In this document: piece by piece, positions 10,873-22,363 of the stretch
Numbering within the stretch: the first letter of the stretch is position 1
How the letters are laid out: every line of letters begins with the position of its first letter
The notes under the pieces: model-generated
The model's input: only the letters and a program-made list of their open reading frames with translations
What the model was told of the DNA's origin: nothing
The model's database searches: none
Program-made: the position numbers and the translations under genes
Source of the DNA: Polyporus tsugae
Taxonomy: Eukaryota; Basidiomycota; Agaricomycetes; Polyporales; Polyporaceae
NCBI GenBank assembly: GCA_024305745.1
Contig: JAHRBS010000002.1
Location: forward strand, 2,790,001-2,854,000
Direction of reading: 5' to 3'
DNA: 64,000 bases

Positions 10873-13748
10873 TCATGGTCGCCACATTCCCTTCCCAAAC
10901 ACTCGCCGGACCACGACCTGCGTCACGACCGCGCACACGCCGAGTCCGGCGAGGAAGACGTACGACGGGAGGTCCAACAAGTGCGACGGCAGCTCCTCCC
11001 CCTCCTCCTCTTCCTTGGGCTTTTGCCCCTCGTCTCCGCCTGTGTCTGCGCGGTGCCCGACCAACTCGGGGTCGTCCGCGCCCGGCATAAACTGACGTTG
11101 AGGTTGAGGTCGAGGTCGAGGTCGAGGCTCCGCGGTGGTCTGAGATGGTGCGGTTAGGCTCAGGCTCGTCGGTGGGTGCAGTTGACGTTGACGTTCAAGT
11201 GGTGGCCCTGGGTCACCGTCGCTCTGAACCGCAGCTTCGGCCACCGCGACGCGCACATGCACGGCCGCCGCGGCCCCCAGTAGTTCAGAGTCGCACTGAG
11301 CTTGCACACCGATCTCCACGGAGGACGCGCGGGCCCCGTTCGCGCTCGCGCTCGCGGCCGCCGCCTGGTCTCGAGCTTGAGAGTGAGATTGAGGTTGATG
11401 TTCGCTCGGAGTCGAGAGGAGGGCAGGGGCCCCCTGCGCTTGGCCCCGGGCTTGGGCTTGGGCGCGTTCGAGTTCGGATTCCGCTGCGGCGCGGAGCGCC
11501 TCGTGCGCCTCGAGCTTCTGCTCGACGATCTCGAGCCGCGCGCGGAATGTGTCGACGAGCGCGCGCGTGGCGAGGATCTCCTCCTCGAGCATGCGCTCGA
11601 GCCGGATCGCCTCAGCGTCTGCCATCTCCGGCTCCATCTCCATCTCCAGCTCCGCACCCGCACCCGCACCCGCATCCACCGGGGGTTCCGGAAGGGGACG
11701 CGACGCCGACTTGGACGGAGACGGAGACGGAGATGGGGACGGCTGCTCGTCCGGCGGGGGAGTGGGCATGGACGCGCTCTCAGCCAGAGCGTTCAAGCCA
11801 GCGATGGCGGTGGGGTCGAGCGGCCTGAGTGGGACGGGGGCCGGGGGTGGTTCCGGAGCGTGAGGCGCGAAGATCGCCGTCACGACGCGCCGCTCCCCAC
11901 CTTTGCCTTTGCTGCTGCTGCCGCCGCTGCTCCTCCCGCTGCCCAGGCCCTGAATCGTCTTCTGCCCGATGGTCGCCTCGTGCGCTGGCACACGCTTGAT
12001 GGTGACGCCGTTCGCGAGGTCGGCCTCCTCCCATGCGCGCGCACCCGTCACGGACGGTTGCTTCGCGAGCTCGGCGAGGAGCGCCTCCATCGTCGGCTCC
12101 TCGTCCAACAGCGTGTTGGACGCGGATCCGCTCGGGGACGGGGGCACGGGGAGCGGGCGGCGCTTGGACGGGGACGGGCTGGGGCTCTCGACCACGCGCT
12201 GCTCGGTGAACTGCGCGTGCAGCTGGGCCAGTTCGCGGATTTCCTTGCGTGCGCTGGTGCGATCCCGCTCCGCCGAAGTCGAGGGAGCGGCCTCGTCCTC
12301 GAACCCGCCGTCGGAGCTGAAACTGCCGCTGCGCTCGAGCGTCTCGACCATGCCCCGCACGCGGCCGTTCCGGTACCGCTTTGCCTTCGATCGACCCAGC
12401 GCGGCACCGCCAGCAGCATCTTCATCCCCCGTTGAGAACGAGGCGGCGGAGTCGACCGAGGACGAAGACGAGTTGAAGGTCGGGTCGGAGTAGAATACGC
12501 TCTGCTCCCGCGTCGGGGAGGAAGAGGGAGAAGGGTCGGGTTGGAGGACAGAGAAGGGGGCAGGGGCGAAGGAAGGGGAGGGGGAGGAGATGGGGGAGGG
12601 GTCGCCGCCCCAGATGCGGCCCTTGAGGACGTTCTGCCGGAGGTTGCGGGCTGCGACGAGGAGGGCGTCACGCCATTTCTTGTTCATGCCCAGTCTGTCG
12701 AAGCGAAACCATCTTGTCAGTACACGGGACAAGTATAGAACGTGGTGAGAGATGACACGGTGTCATGGGGGACATGCTCGAGAGCGACGATCGAGAGGGT
12801 ATGGGCAGGGATTACGTTGAACGTAACTCGAGCCACGGCGGCCGGGATTCCGAGGAATACATTCGGCCACGAAAGACGTTGCCACATCCTAGCCTTTTGT
12901 CAAAGTTCTTTACGCAAGGTTGCGCGAAGAACGCCACCGCACTCTGTGGCGATGGTACTAAACCTTCTCCACCACGGCGAGGCAAAGAGTTGATTCAAAG
13001 TTCTCCCTGATTTCGGATGCTGGGCGATTCCAAACCATATGCCAGAAGGAAACACTCACGATTCGAGATCCTCCTCATTCAAGCGCAGGAACGTGCGACC
13101 GCCGATCCTTGCGCTCTTGACAAACGTAGCGATATCTTTCGCAACCAACACCGGCAAACCAATAGGCTCGATCTCCCCGGTCTTCCCTCCGGACGTCATG
13201 CGCAAAGCGGTAGTCAGATATGTTGCGAGCTGGGACGGCGTCCACATCTTGGGGTTCTCCGGAAGGTCATCAATGGACGGCGGAGCGGACAGCGCAGGGC
13301 TTGGGAGGGAGATGATAGGGAATGTCTCGGAGCGTCTGGGACGCCTCGGGGGTTTGGATACTACTTCATCTGCACTCACATATCCCCCGCTGCCTCCGTT
13401 TCCATCCCTCCTGGCCTGTGTGTTGTCGAGTTCGGGTGGGATAGGAAGAGGACGTGGTGCCTCGCGACCAGGCGACTCCGGTACGGAGTTCAAGGACCTA
13501 GTGGAACGGTGAACTTTGCCTGAATCGGAACGGGAGTTGATTGGAGACGTAGGGATGTAGTAGTGATGGGTCGCATTGACGTTATACCCGGAGGAGTTGG
13601 AGCGGGTGAGGAGCGCGGTGGAAGTGGTCTTGATTGCGTAGGGATGAGGGTTGGGTTTGAGCGCAGGATCCTTCTTGGAAGGTGAAACGGGTTGATATGA
13701 CGGAACGGGAGGAGGAGTAGGGAGCGTGCGCGCAGCTGCGGTCGACAT
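10873..13748 (-). CDS. SAM-domain, coiled-coil, tail-anchored protein
   Basis: Two exons, 13748-13060 and 12694-10873, join in phase to complete one SAM domain: MWTPSQLATYLTTALR and FLRLNEEDLES in exon 1, then LGMNKKWRDALLVAARNLR in exon 2. The N-terminal 120 residues are Pro/Ser-rich. After the SAM domain comes a long disordered Ser/Pro region, then a coiled coil around EEEILATRALVDTFRARLEI, and at the very end one hydrophobic segment, SYVFLAGLGVCAVVTQVVV, followed by a basic tail RRVFGKGMWRP. That pattern fits a tail-anchored membrane protein with a cytosolic SAM interaction module. The intron (12695-13059, 365 bp) is long for this genome and could hide a small exon. Partner and role are unknown. 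Confidence 0.78.
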
Positions 13749-16700
13749 GACTGATTGGAGATTTTGTCAAGTTCCGCCTATCTGTCTGCCTGTTGCTAGA
13801 CTTTCCACCGGGTCACAGGCGGTCTATGGACATGTCAAACGGCAGTAAAGTACCAAAAAACAAAGAGCGACATACCCGATGGATGGCTCGTCCCAGCGTC
13901 CACAGCGTGAAGAACGAAAGCAGCTCGCTCCGGACCGTCCATCCAGCGACAGCGTCACCAGTCACGGTCACACATATCTCGGCGCTTAGTTCGTATTTCG
14001 TGCTATTTCCTGCAAAAAAAGAGCGTGGACTCGGAACTTGCGCCTCACCTTCGACGATATCACTGGTATATGCGGCTAAACCTGGCGTATAAACTTGCAG
14101 AGATCATTGGAACACTTCGACGGCAATAAGATACGACCTCATTCAAGTTGGTGGCTTACAGTTGGAGAAGATATACGGTCCTGGAGAACTTCGTGGATTC
14201 TCCGAACGCCAGGTTTCGGCACGGCCATACGCGCAATGCCGTTGGGGTCCACGAAAGTGGGTAAGACCACACAACTCTGTCCTCTTTACGTCTTGAACTT
14301 TCTAGGTGATGCTACCTATCAGCCAACTCTTATCCTAGAATTCAGCCCACCATTCGAAACATGCCTTGGAAAACTCACTTCTAGACGTGCACGCAATTGG
14401 AGAACATGAGAAGTGCGAAGGCATGGTACGGCAGTCGTAGAACCAGTACCGGCGAACATCGAACGCCCTACGCAACGCGCCCACCCTCCACGGCATATCG
14501 GCGGCACGCTGAGAGGGGGTCGCCGATGTTGAACAGACCTCCAGACGCAAAAATATTCAGAGACCTCGGAACGGTTACCACTCTTCCTTACCAGCTGGAG
14601 ATACCCCTCCCAGTGGATGTCAGTTGAAGGGCTCGCTCAGAAGGTATGCAGCTAGTTCGTGTCGTTCATCCTGGAAGCTTTAGCGTTTTAACTGAGAGAC
14701 TTGTAAACCCATGTCCTCCGAACACAATTTTCGAACGATACGATATTCTACCGAGAGTGATGTCGGGCGATCAAACAAGACCGACTTCCCCAAGGTACTG
14801 ACTATCGTGAGTCCTAGTCTCATACCGACCAAGACCGTCCCTCACGATCCCACGGGAGAGGGGATCATATTGCGTCGAACCTATCGTGAGTTCCGCGTTT
14901 TTGCTCGTCGATCATGTCTTCTATTGGCGGTTTCTCGAAAACTGTTACGGTCCATATGTTCCGACAGCCGCATATTGCCTGACATTCATGTAAAGCAGAA
15001 CAGCTCATCAACTTCATTCAACTTGTGGAACTTGACCTTCCGTCTCGTACTACGGCTCACGAAACCCTTAATAATGACGATTGCGCACTCCGGAGAACCA
15101 CAGTCGGATCCACCCAATCTCACAGATTGCGACATAATATGGTTACACCCCAAGTCATCAGCGTTTCAAGTGGGGAAGTGCTCCAGAGTTGTCCCGAACT
15201 ACAGGCGCCGAAGTATAGACCTTTCACTAAACTTCGCGCGTTGATGGGACCTGTGCACCGTGATACGCGTGGTGAAGATCGCACTAATCGAGTGAGTGTC
15301 GCACCTCCAACGATGGTCGAGGCAACATGCATGTGGGCACGCATCGCTTCGTACCCTCATGCCATCCTCATGGCATGCTCACTGCCAGCCAAGGCCGACC
15401 CGGTTCAACAGGCGATGCTGAGATTTACAGCCGTATCTTGGTCAGTTCTATACACACTCCGACACCTTATCGTATCGGCATTTCATCCCCCTCATCATTC
15501 TGTAGGAAGGAAACCGCCGGGTGCGTCGTCAGGATGTCGGCAAAAGCTCGCAAACATTGTGGTGAGTGGTTAGCTTCGCACGCCTCTCCCATCCCATTCT
15601 ACGTAGCCCATTCTCCGCCCTGTTGAAGACTTGAGGTGACGGAGTGTGAAACAGAAAATACACAATCAATAACGCCTTGTCGCAAGAACCCATCGGCGGA
15701 TGATGGCACCAAATGAGCTCTTACGTGCTGCGCTCGGCCACGGTGCGCTGGGCGACTTTTTCTTCTGATACGAAGCCCTCGCTGGCGCTGGCGCTTCAGG
15801 AGCTTCAGGCCCGGTTGAATGGCGAACAAACCCTGGCAAATGGTTTTACCTCGAGCCACCCACGCGGGCCAGAGGTGAGCACGTTACCGAACGTGGCTGC
15901 CCTCAACGAGTCTTTGACACGCGTCCCGCACCGACGACGGTGTGCACGTGGGGATCGGCCAAGACTTGCCAGCTGGCAGAAAATCTATAGCTTCGAGACA
16001 ATGTTGACACCCTGCGAGCGGCGAACAGAGCACTCACCGGACCTATGACTTAACGCCGCTGCATAGGCATGGTCGGTGGTCGATGTGGGGGGTTCGAGGA
16101 CTTCGTGATCCCCCGGACCTCCCATATGGACCTCCCCCACCCCACCCCCCCGCATGGTCGAACCCATTCCAGCTGAGCGGTTCTACAGGTAACTTCCCGG
16201 CGAGAAAGTTACCGGCGAGTTATGATGCTCCAAGGCACCATGCAAACTGCCAGCAGCTCATGCGCGCACAATGCCCGCCGGGTAACTAGCAACCATATGT
16301 TGCAAGCCGTCGTACTGGTCGGCATCGACTCGGACAATCGCACGAGGTGGAGTGCTCTCTCGCGCGGGAACAGCGGGGCGATGTTGGAGATCATGCCTTT
16401 CCTCGCGAAACTACAGACATCGACGCTGTTCCTCACGCAGCCATTTTCGCTTCCTAAACGCTTTCCCGTCCCAAAGAAGTTTCCAGGAAGCCTGCCGTCC
16501 TCCGGCCTGTGCGTCACCCTTCCGCTTCGAGGACACTGCGATTTTTACAATGATTTTCCGGGTCCTTGCAATTATGTTCTTTCCATGCCGAAGACCTAGC
16601 CAGAGCTTTGATCGTTTCAAATATTTTCCTTTGTGAGGAAAGGTTGATATCATCGCGGTTACTCTACTTATGCAGGATGGGGAGGAAGTGCAGCGCAGCA

Positions 16701-19700
16701 TGCCTCCCCTGACCAGCGGGCCATTTCGTCTGTGCTCATCTTTTACCTTTCGTGGATGGACCGACCATCGCCGCCGCACGCGAAAGTCCGACTCGTGTCT
16801 TACTAAGCCCGGCATAGATTCTCGGAGGTACGCATTTCCTTCGCAACACGCACGATGTCACGGCATTATCGGGCGTGTATATCGCACACAGAGGCGTCCC
16901 GTATTCAAGTATCCTTTGCGTTAAGTCAATGGGCACTCTGACTAAGACGAATGGGCCCTCAGGTAAGTGGCTTGGCTGACCTCCGACAAGGCCATGGAGC
17001 TTAATTTTTTTTGTCAGATCATGATCATATGCATGTCACCCGGTTAACCGTGACATTTACCAAGTTCATGCAGAAGTCGTTGGCAATCACCGTAGACCCA
17101 ACCGCTACCATCGCGCAGTGAGTCGTTTGTGGCTGTCTTTGGCCTGTGTTCCTCCCTCTGAAACGCGCCCGGTTCAGAGGTGCAGTTTGGCGAGACAATC
17201 AGAGGCTATTTAGCCGCTACAACCACGAGGCGAAGTAGGTAGCGTTCGGCGCCTCGCAGTGTCGATTGACCGTTGCTAGAGCCAGTGTTCTCCGACTTGT
17301 CGGTGGAATCCTGAACTTTCGGTCGGCAAACTTCTGTGTTTCGCATCCCCACTCGGGCGAAATGGCAAGGCGCGCTGTACAGTTCGTTTCCCACCCGCCG
17401 CTGGGCGTCGCTCTCCACTGTTTCCTGCGCTTTCGCCCGGCATTGCCCTAAATACTTCACGCGGAATGTTGTAGACACAGCGGCCGAGCCGTGAGCCCGC
17501 TCTGGAACGAAAGGTGAGCGGCTACGCACGACACTAGAACCTTGGGGTGCTAATGAAACCCTATTAGGAATAACCGCCAAAGCACGAGCCGTATCGTGGG
17601 CGTGGTAGACAGAAACTGCCATAATTCTGTTGTACGTTCTCATCTAGAGGTACTCTCGGACGGCATTTAATTCTCAGCGCAAATGAAACCTTGAAAGTGC
17701 TTCTCTAAATTTCCTCACGGTGTGGGGCCCCTCAAACCTCGTTCGCATGGCATTCGTTCCACCTTCAAGTTTTGTTCATTAAACGCGAACAGTATCAAAT
17801 GCGTTTCCTCCGATTCATGACTCACGCTTCCTGGTCACCGTATCGCACTTTCCCTAAGGACGTTGCAGTCTGGTGACCCCCTCGGCATCTTCGGCGAGGG
17901 GGTAACTGGCATGCAGCGTGCACTTGTACTACGCGACCATTTAGTAAGTCCATTAATTGGCTTGTACGTCACTACCCACGACGTTCGACGTCTGCGAACC
18001 CTTCCTAACGCGCACGGCAGGCCAGCGCGATTACTCATTGTTTCACAGCCCCGTTCCATCCCATCATACCCTATCATTGTTTCGTTTCTGCACGTCTTGC
18101 CCCATGGGCATAAATTTCCTGGCCTACGGTGGTTTCACACAGTCGGACATCTTTTTAGAGCCTTGTTATCCTCATGCTACTGACAGACTCTCGCCGAGCT
18201 TCACCGGCGTGCCGACATCCTGTGGAACATTCCCTACAAACTCAATTGGCCTAGAATATGAACCTGAACCACTCAATATTGATGTGGACTGGACTCATTC
18301 GTTGCCGTCATACGCGGGTCGGTACGGCCCGCCCAGGCACGGAGCAATCACTTCACTCGCCAGCTCATCTCCGGCTCTTCCTTTGTCTCCATTGCATCGT
18401 TTCCCGCGCCATATGCAAGGACTGGCGGTCACGAACACCTCCCTTCGCACCACGGTGCAGGCAACATCCCGCTCGTCCCAGCCGAATGTGCGAGGCGTCG
18501 ATCAGCCATCAGTGCCCGACAGCAACTTCTCCGACCGGAACGCCTCGCCGAGCGTAGTTGTCGGAATACCAAATGGTCGATCACAAGGCTGCGTGTTCGG
18601 GCTCAGCTGGAGCTCAGCCTGCGACCGCGAGCGACGCAAGCAGGCCTGAGGCTGCCTGAAATTTCCGATCTGTATGGGAATCCGGTGTTTGGCGGGGGGA
18701 AAGAATAATCACAGGTAAGTTACTTACCTATAGTACTTGCGACTCAACGACGAGCCCCGGGCTACCCGGCGGTTCGGGATTTCCGACAATCAAGCTCATA
18801 ACGCATAATGCGGCCGAACCTTCTCCGTCCATATGTTTTTGGGACCTGGGACACTCACCGCAATTTCGCTTATTGCCTTAATTGAGCCTCGCCGTCAAAC
18901 ATACGGCAACGTATGTCAAATGAACTCTTTTCGAATATTCCCGCCCGCGCTCGTCTTCTCCTTGGAGTCGCCACAAGACCCGGAAAACTTTCGGAGTCCG
19001 AACAGCCGGTCTTACGGATAAGTCGACCCGCATGAACGAATGATAAAATGTTTACTCGGAGGGGGGGGGGAGTGGCGGCGCACCGTGGACTCGCCGCCAC
19101 AAGGCCACAGGGTCGGCCACATGTACATGGTGGGGGCACATTGATCATGATGGAGTGACAGTCTCCAGATATCTGGGGCGGCCACAGCCCCGTCCGATCG
19201 CCAGTCGTCGTCCGTACTCACCACCCATCACGGTGGTGGGTCCTTTTGCGGCATCGAGGAAGAGCGTGTGCACGTATGCCTTTCGGTCCCGACGGGGCAT
19301 TCGCGTTCCCAGGCCCCTGGCCCAGTGGGAACCGTGCGCGAGCGGTCCGAGCAACCCCCCAAGGTCGAAACCCACGCACCTCCTCCCACGCACCTTCTCC
19401 AGACGCCAAGTAGATCATCCCCGGTCGCGCGGTCCTTCGCGAGACCCAGACGGTGCAGATAAGTTAGACTGCACTGAGGGGCTGCGCCGGCAATTCAGTG
19501 GCAGCAGCGACGGTAGTAGAGATAAGTAGACCCAATGAAACCATTCCAGGACGTGTGTTTCTAACATAACACCCGGGGATGATGGGACTATCACTCCCAC
19601 TGGAGCCGCGCGCTGGCGCCCGCGCCTCGACGAGTTTCTGTGGTTACACGAAGGTGGGGTTCGCGTGCTAGTGCCCGAGCAGAAGCTTCTGCGGAACAGC

Positions 19701-20123
19701 ACCAGCATGGGCACCGGGTCGAGAGAGAACAGGAACGAGGGCTCGCAGCACCTTCGGCGTCGCCGGTGGAACCAGCTGCTGTCATGCGGACAATACTTAA
19801 GTAGACAAGTTGCCAATCGCGGTCGGGCACCGGCGAGCTTGAAATTGAGGTTCTCGCCGCTGCGATCCAGCGCGTGCCTCGCATAGACTAGTGAATTACA
19901 CGATACGATGCAGCTATCTAGGATATACGTAGAGATGTGGGGACGGAACGAATGCAGAGACGTAGACGCGAAAAAAGCCGCATGCCAACAGCGGCAGCAG
20001 CAGCTCGCAGGTGAACTAGAACAGCTATAATTTACGTGAAACCAATCCAATTCCTTACCAGATCCAGACTGTCAGTGCGCCATATGAGTACAACGTAAAA
20101 ACGTAACGTCCCGCGTGCAAATT
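13749..20123. other. 6.4-kb gene-poor region
   Basis: I find no recognisable protein family, tRNA, LTR or terminal inverted repeat. The longest frames (14711-15244, 15025-15573, 17957-18649 on plus; 17206-17643 and 19415-20050 on minus) lack motifs and I could not extend them by splicing. Composition is less GC-rich than the flanking genes, as expected of non-coding or decayed sequence. The right end may include the 3' UTR of the APSES gene. Confidence 0.45.
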
Positions 20124-20127
20124 CAAA

Positions 20128-22363
20128 TCATCTCCCCGTCCCAACCGGACTCCATGGGCGAGAGCTTCCAGGGCTCTTGGTAGGCTGTAGCGTTGCGGGA
20201 TCCAAGTCGCAGCTGCGAAGGCGAAGTGGCCACAGCGTTACCAGGGTCGCCACCCGGACTTCGCGGAGTCGGCTGGCGAGACGCTCTCTGCTTTCACGCT
20301 CCCGGACGAGGTCGAGCGCGGCGGGCTCGGCGGGCGTTCCTGGCGACGGAACACTTGCTCTTGTGTCGTGTAGCGCTCGCGCTCCTCGAGGCGGTCGTGG
20401 CCCCCGTGGTCCCGCGAAGACCCGAGGTACGGAGAGGGGGACACGGACCTGGTCGGACGATCGTCGTGGGAAGCGCGGCGGGCCCCATGCGAGTCGAAGT
20501 CGGGGAAGCGGAAGGACGACGGCGGGGGGTCCACCGCGGAACGCGATTGGTAGTGCTCGTGCTCGTGCCTGGACTGTGAGAGGTAAGACGATGATGACGA
20601 TGACGACGATGGGAGCGCCGCGAGGGCGCTCGCTGGGGACCGCGGGGTGCTGTTCCGGGAAGAGAAGGACGGCTCGGATCTGTTCGAGTGGCAATGATGA
20701 TGAGCGGAAGAACGCAGGGAGAAATGGAGGGGAACCGGGGAGTGCTTACGATTTGTGGACGAGCGCCGCCGCTGCCAGGCTCTGCCGCCGCTGCGCGAGA
20801 TGCTCGGAAGACAGGGCTCGCCGAGCTTGAGCGCGGGGGTGAGGGTCTCTGTCCATGTCCATGTCTTCGTCCTCGTCGGGGGACTGTAGGCGGCGCAGAA
20901 CCGCCATGGGCTCGCTGCATTGCGCCTCGCGTATGTTGTCCATAGACGAGATGGGCGGGAGGTGGAACGAGCCGCGGTCCTCACTCCCCCGGCGGCTCGG
21001 TGGGCATATGGGCGGCAGCTTAATCGTCTCCCCGATAGACCGCTGCGAAGACGTCGGAGAGAGCTCCATCGCGCCTTGCGATGACGCACTGAAGCGCGAC
21101 GAGGTGGATGACAGTGGGCTCGGATACGGAGAGTAGCGCAGGCCTGCCGAATCCAGGGTGGGTGACAGCTTCCGCGCAGCACCCCCGTGCAAGAAGCCAT
21201 TCGATGTGGACGACGTGGGCGACAGGTGCGGCCGCTCGACGTACGGCACATGGAGTATGACAGGCGAATCGCTCTGTTCGTGGCCGCCGTGACCACTGAT
21301 CGCCTCGACGTGCCGTCCGGACTGTGTGGCGAACGTGTGGGACATGACTAGCGTGCTGCGCGACGATGGTGGTCCCATGCTCGGCGGCCCTGTCTCTCCT
21401 GGAGAGAAGACTGTCCAGTCATGCTTAGAATCGAGCGGCATCTCAATCGGGGGGTTGCGACGGGCCCGCCGTTTGCCTGTGCCAGGCTTCGCGATTTGCC
21501 CAAAGCCCGGATCGTCGGGGGACAAGCATGAGCTCGGGAAAGTGGGGCTGTGCGAACAAGTCAGTCGCCGAGGAAACTGCGCGAAGGTCTAAACGGGATC
21601 TACATACCCAAACAGAGGGACGAGGTCGTAGCGTATCGGCCATGCCACCCTAAAGCATGTAAGTTGGGAAGTCGACAGCGGGACTGCGAGCGCGCTCACC
21701 TGCGGGCCAGGCGAAGCGCGATCTCGTATGGCATCCACGTCCCCTGGATTTTAAGGTATCCTCCCCTCACTCGCCTCAGTTGGGCTGCGAGGTCGGGTTG
21801 CGAGTCGATAATCTTAACAATATCCGCTGATGGCACTGGGTCAGAAACCACATGGTGTGTGTGAACAGGCGTGAAGGTCTCACCCTTCGAGTTTCCGAGA
21901 GCTACGGAGTCAGGCACAGTGTCAGAGGGTGAAGGGTGGGCGAGTGTGAAGCTGCGACTCACCCTTCCAGATCCCAGTCCAGAGAATATATCCGTCGTCC
22001 ATGTCCAACATAATCCACTGACCATTCAAAGGGTACTCGTACACAGGTCTGCAACAAGTTCAGACTTCCGGAATGTCGACAAGAAAGGCGCCTATTGAAC
22101 ACTTACATATATCCGCGGGGGTCGTTGCTAGTAATATAACGCGCCTTGGTGACATGGTGGTCGGGGCTGGGGAACGGTGTATAAGGCTTGCCGCTGGTAG
22201 CGTGGTCCACACTCGGAGAAGGCAAAGGATCCTGCGCGTGCGACATACAATGAACCGCGTTAGCGAGCCACTCGCGGGAGACGACGCCAAACGACAAGCG
22301 AGGCATACGCACCAGGAGCAGACCAGAAGACATGCTAGCGAAGCGGCTGTTTCCCAAGGCCAT
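20128..22363 (-). CDS. APSES-type (KilA-N related) transcription factor
   Basis: Sequence-specific DNA-binding regulator of the fungal APSES family (StuA/Sok2/Xbp1/Mbp1 relatives), acting in the nucleus on development or cell-cycle genes. The start at 22363 gives MALGNSRFASMSSG. Splicing yields ARYITSNDPRGYIPVYEYPL, WIMLDMDDGYILWTGIWKA, LGNSKADIVKIIDSQPDL, VRGGYLKIQGTWMPYEIALR and VAWPIRYDLVPLFG, a complete APSES domain, followed by a basic GKRRARRNPP stretch that may be a nuclear signal. The remaining ~400 residues are Ser/Pro-rich with acidic and Ser runs (SPDEDEDMDMDRD), and no ankyrin repeats are seen, which argues against the Mbp1/Swi6 class. The last intron near 20240 can be drawn in two ways, so the final 20-40 residues and the stop (20124 or 20128) are uncertain. 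Confidence 0.88.

Noticed and set aside
11302..12435. Long plus-strand open frame opposite the SAM gene
   Set aside because: Shadow of the GC-rich minus-strand exon; composition is Arg-rich as expected for an antisense frame.
17957..18649. 230-codon open frame in the gene-poor region
   Set aside because: No ATG in a good position, no motif and no splice continuation.
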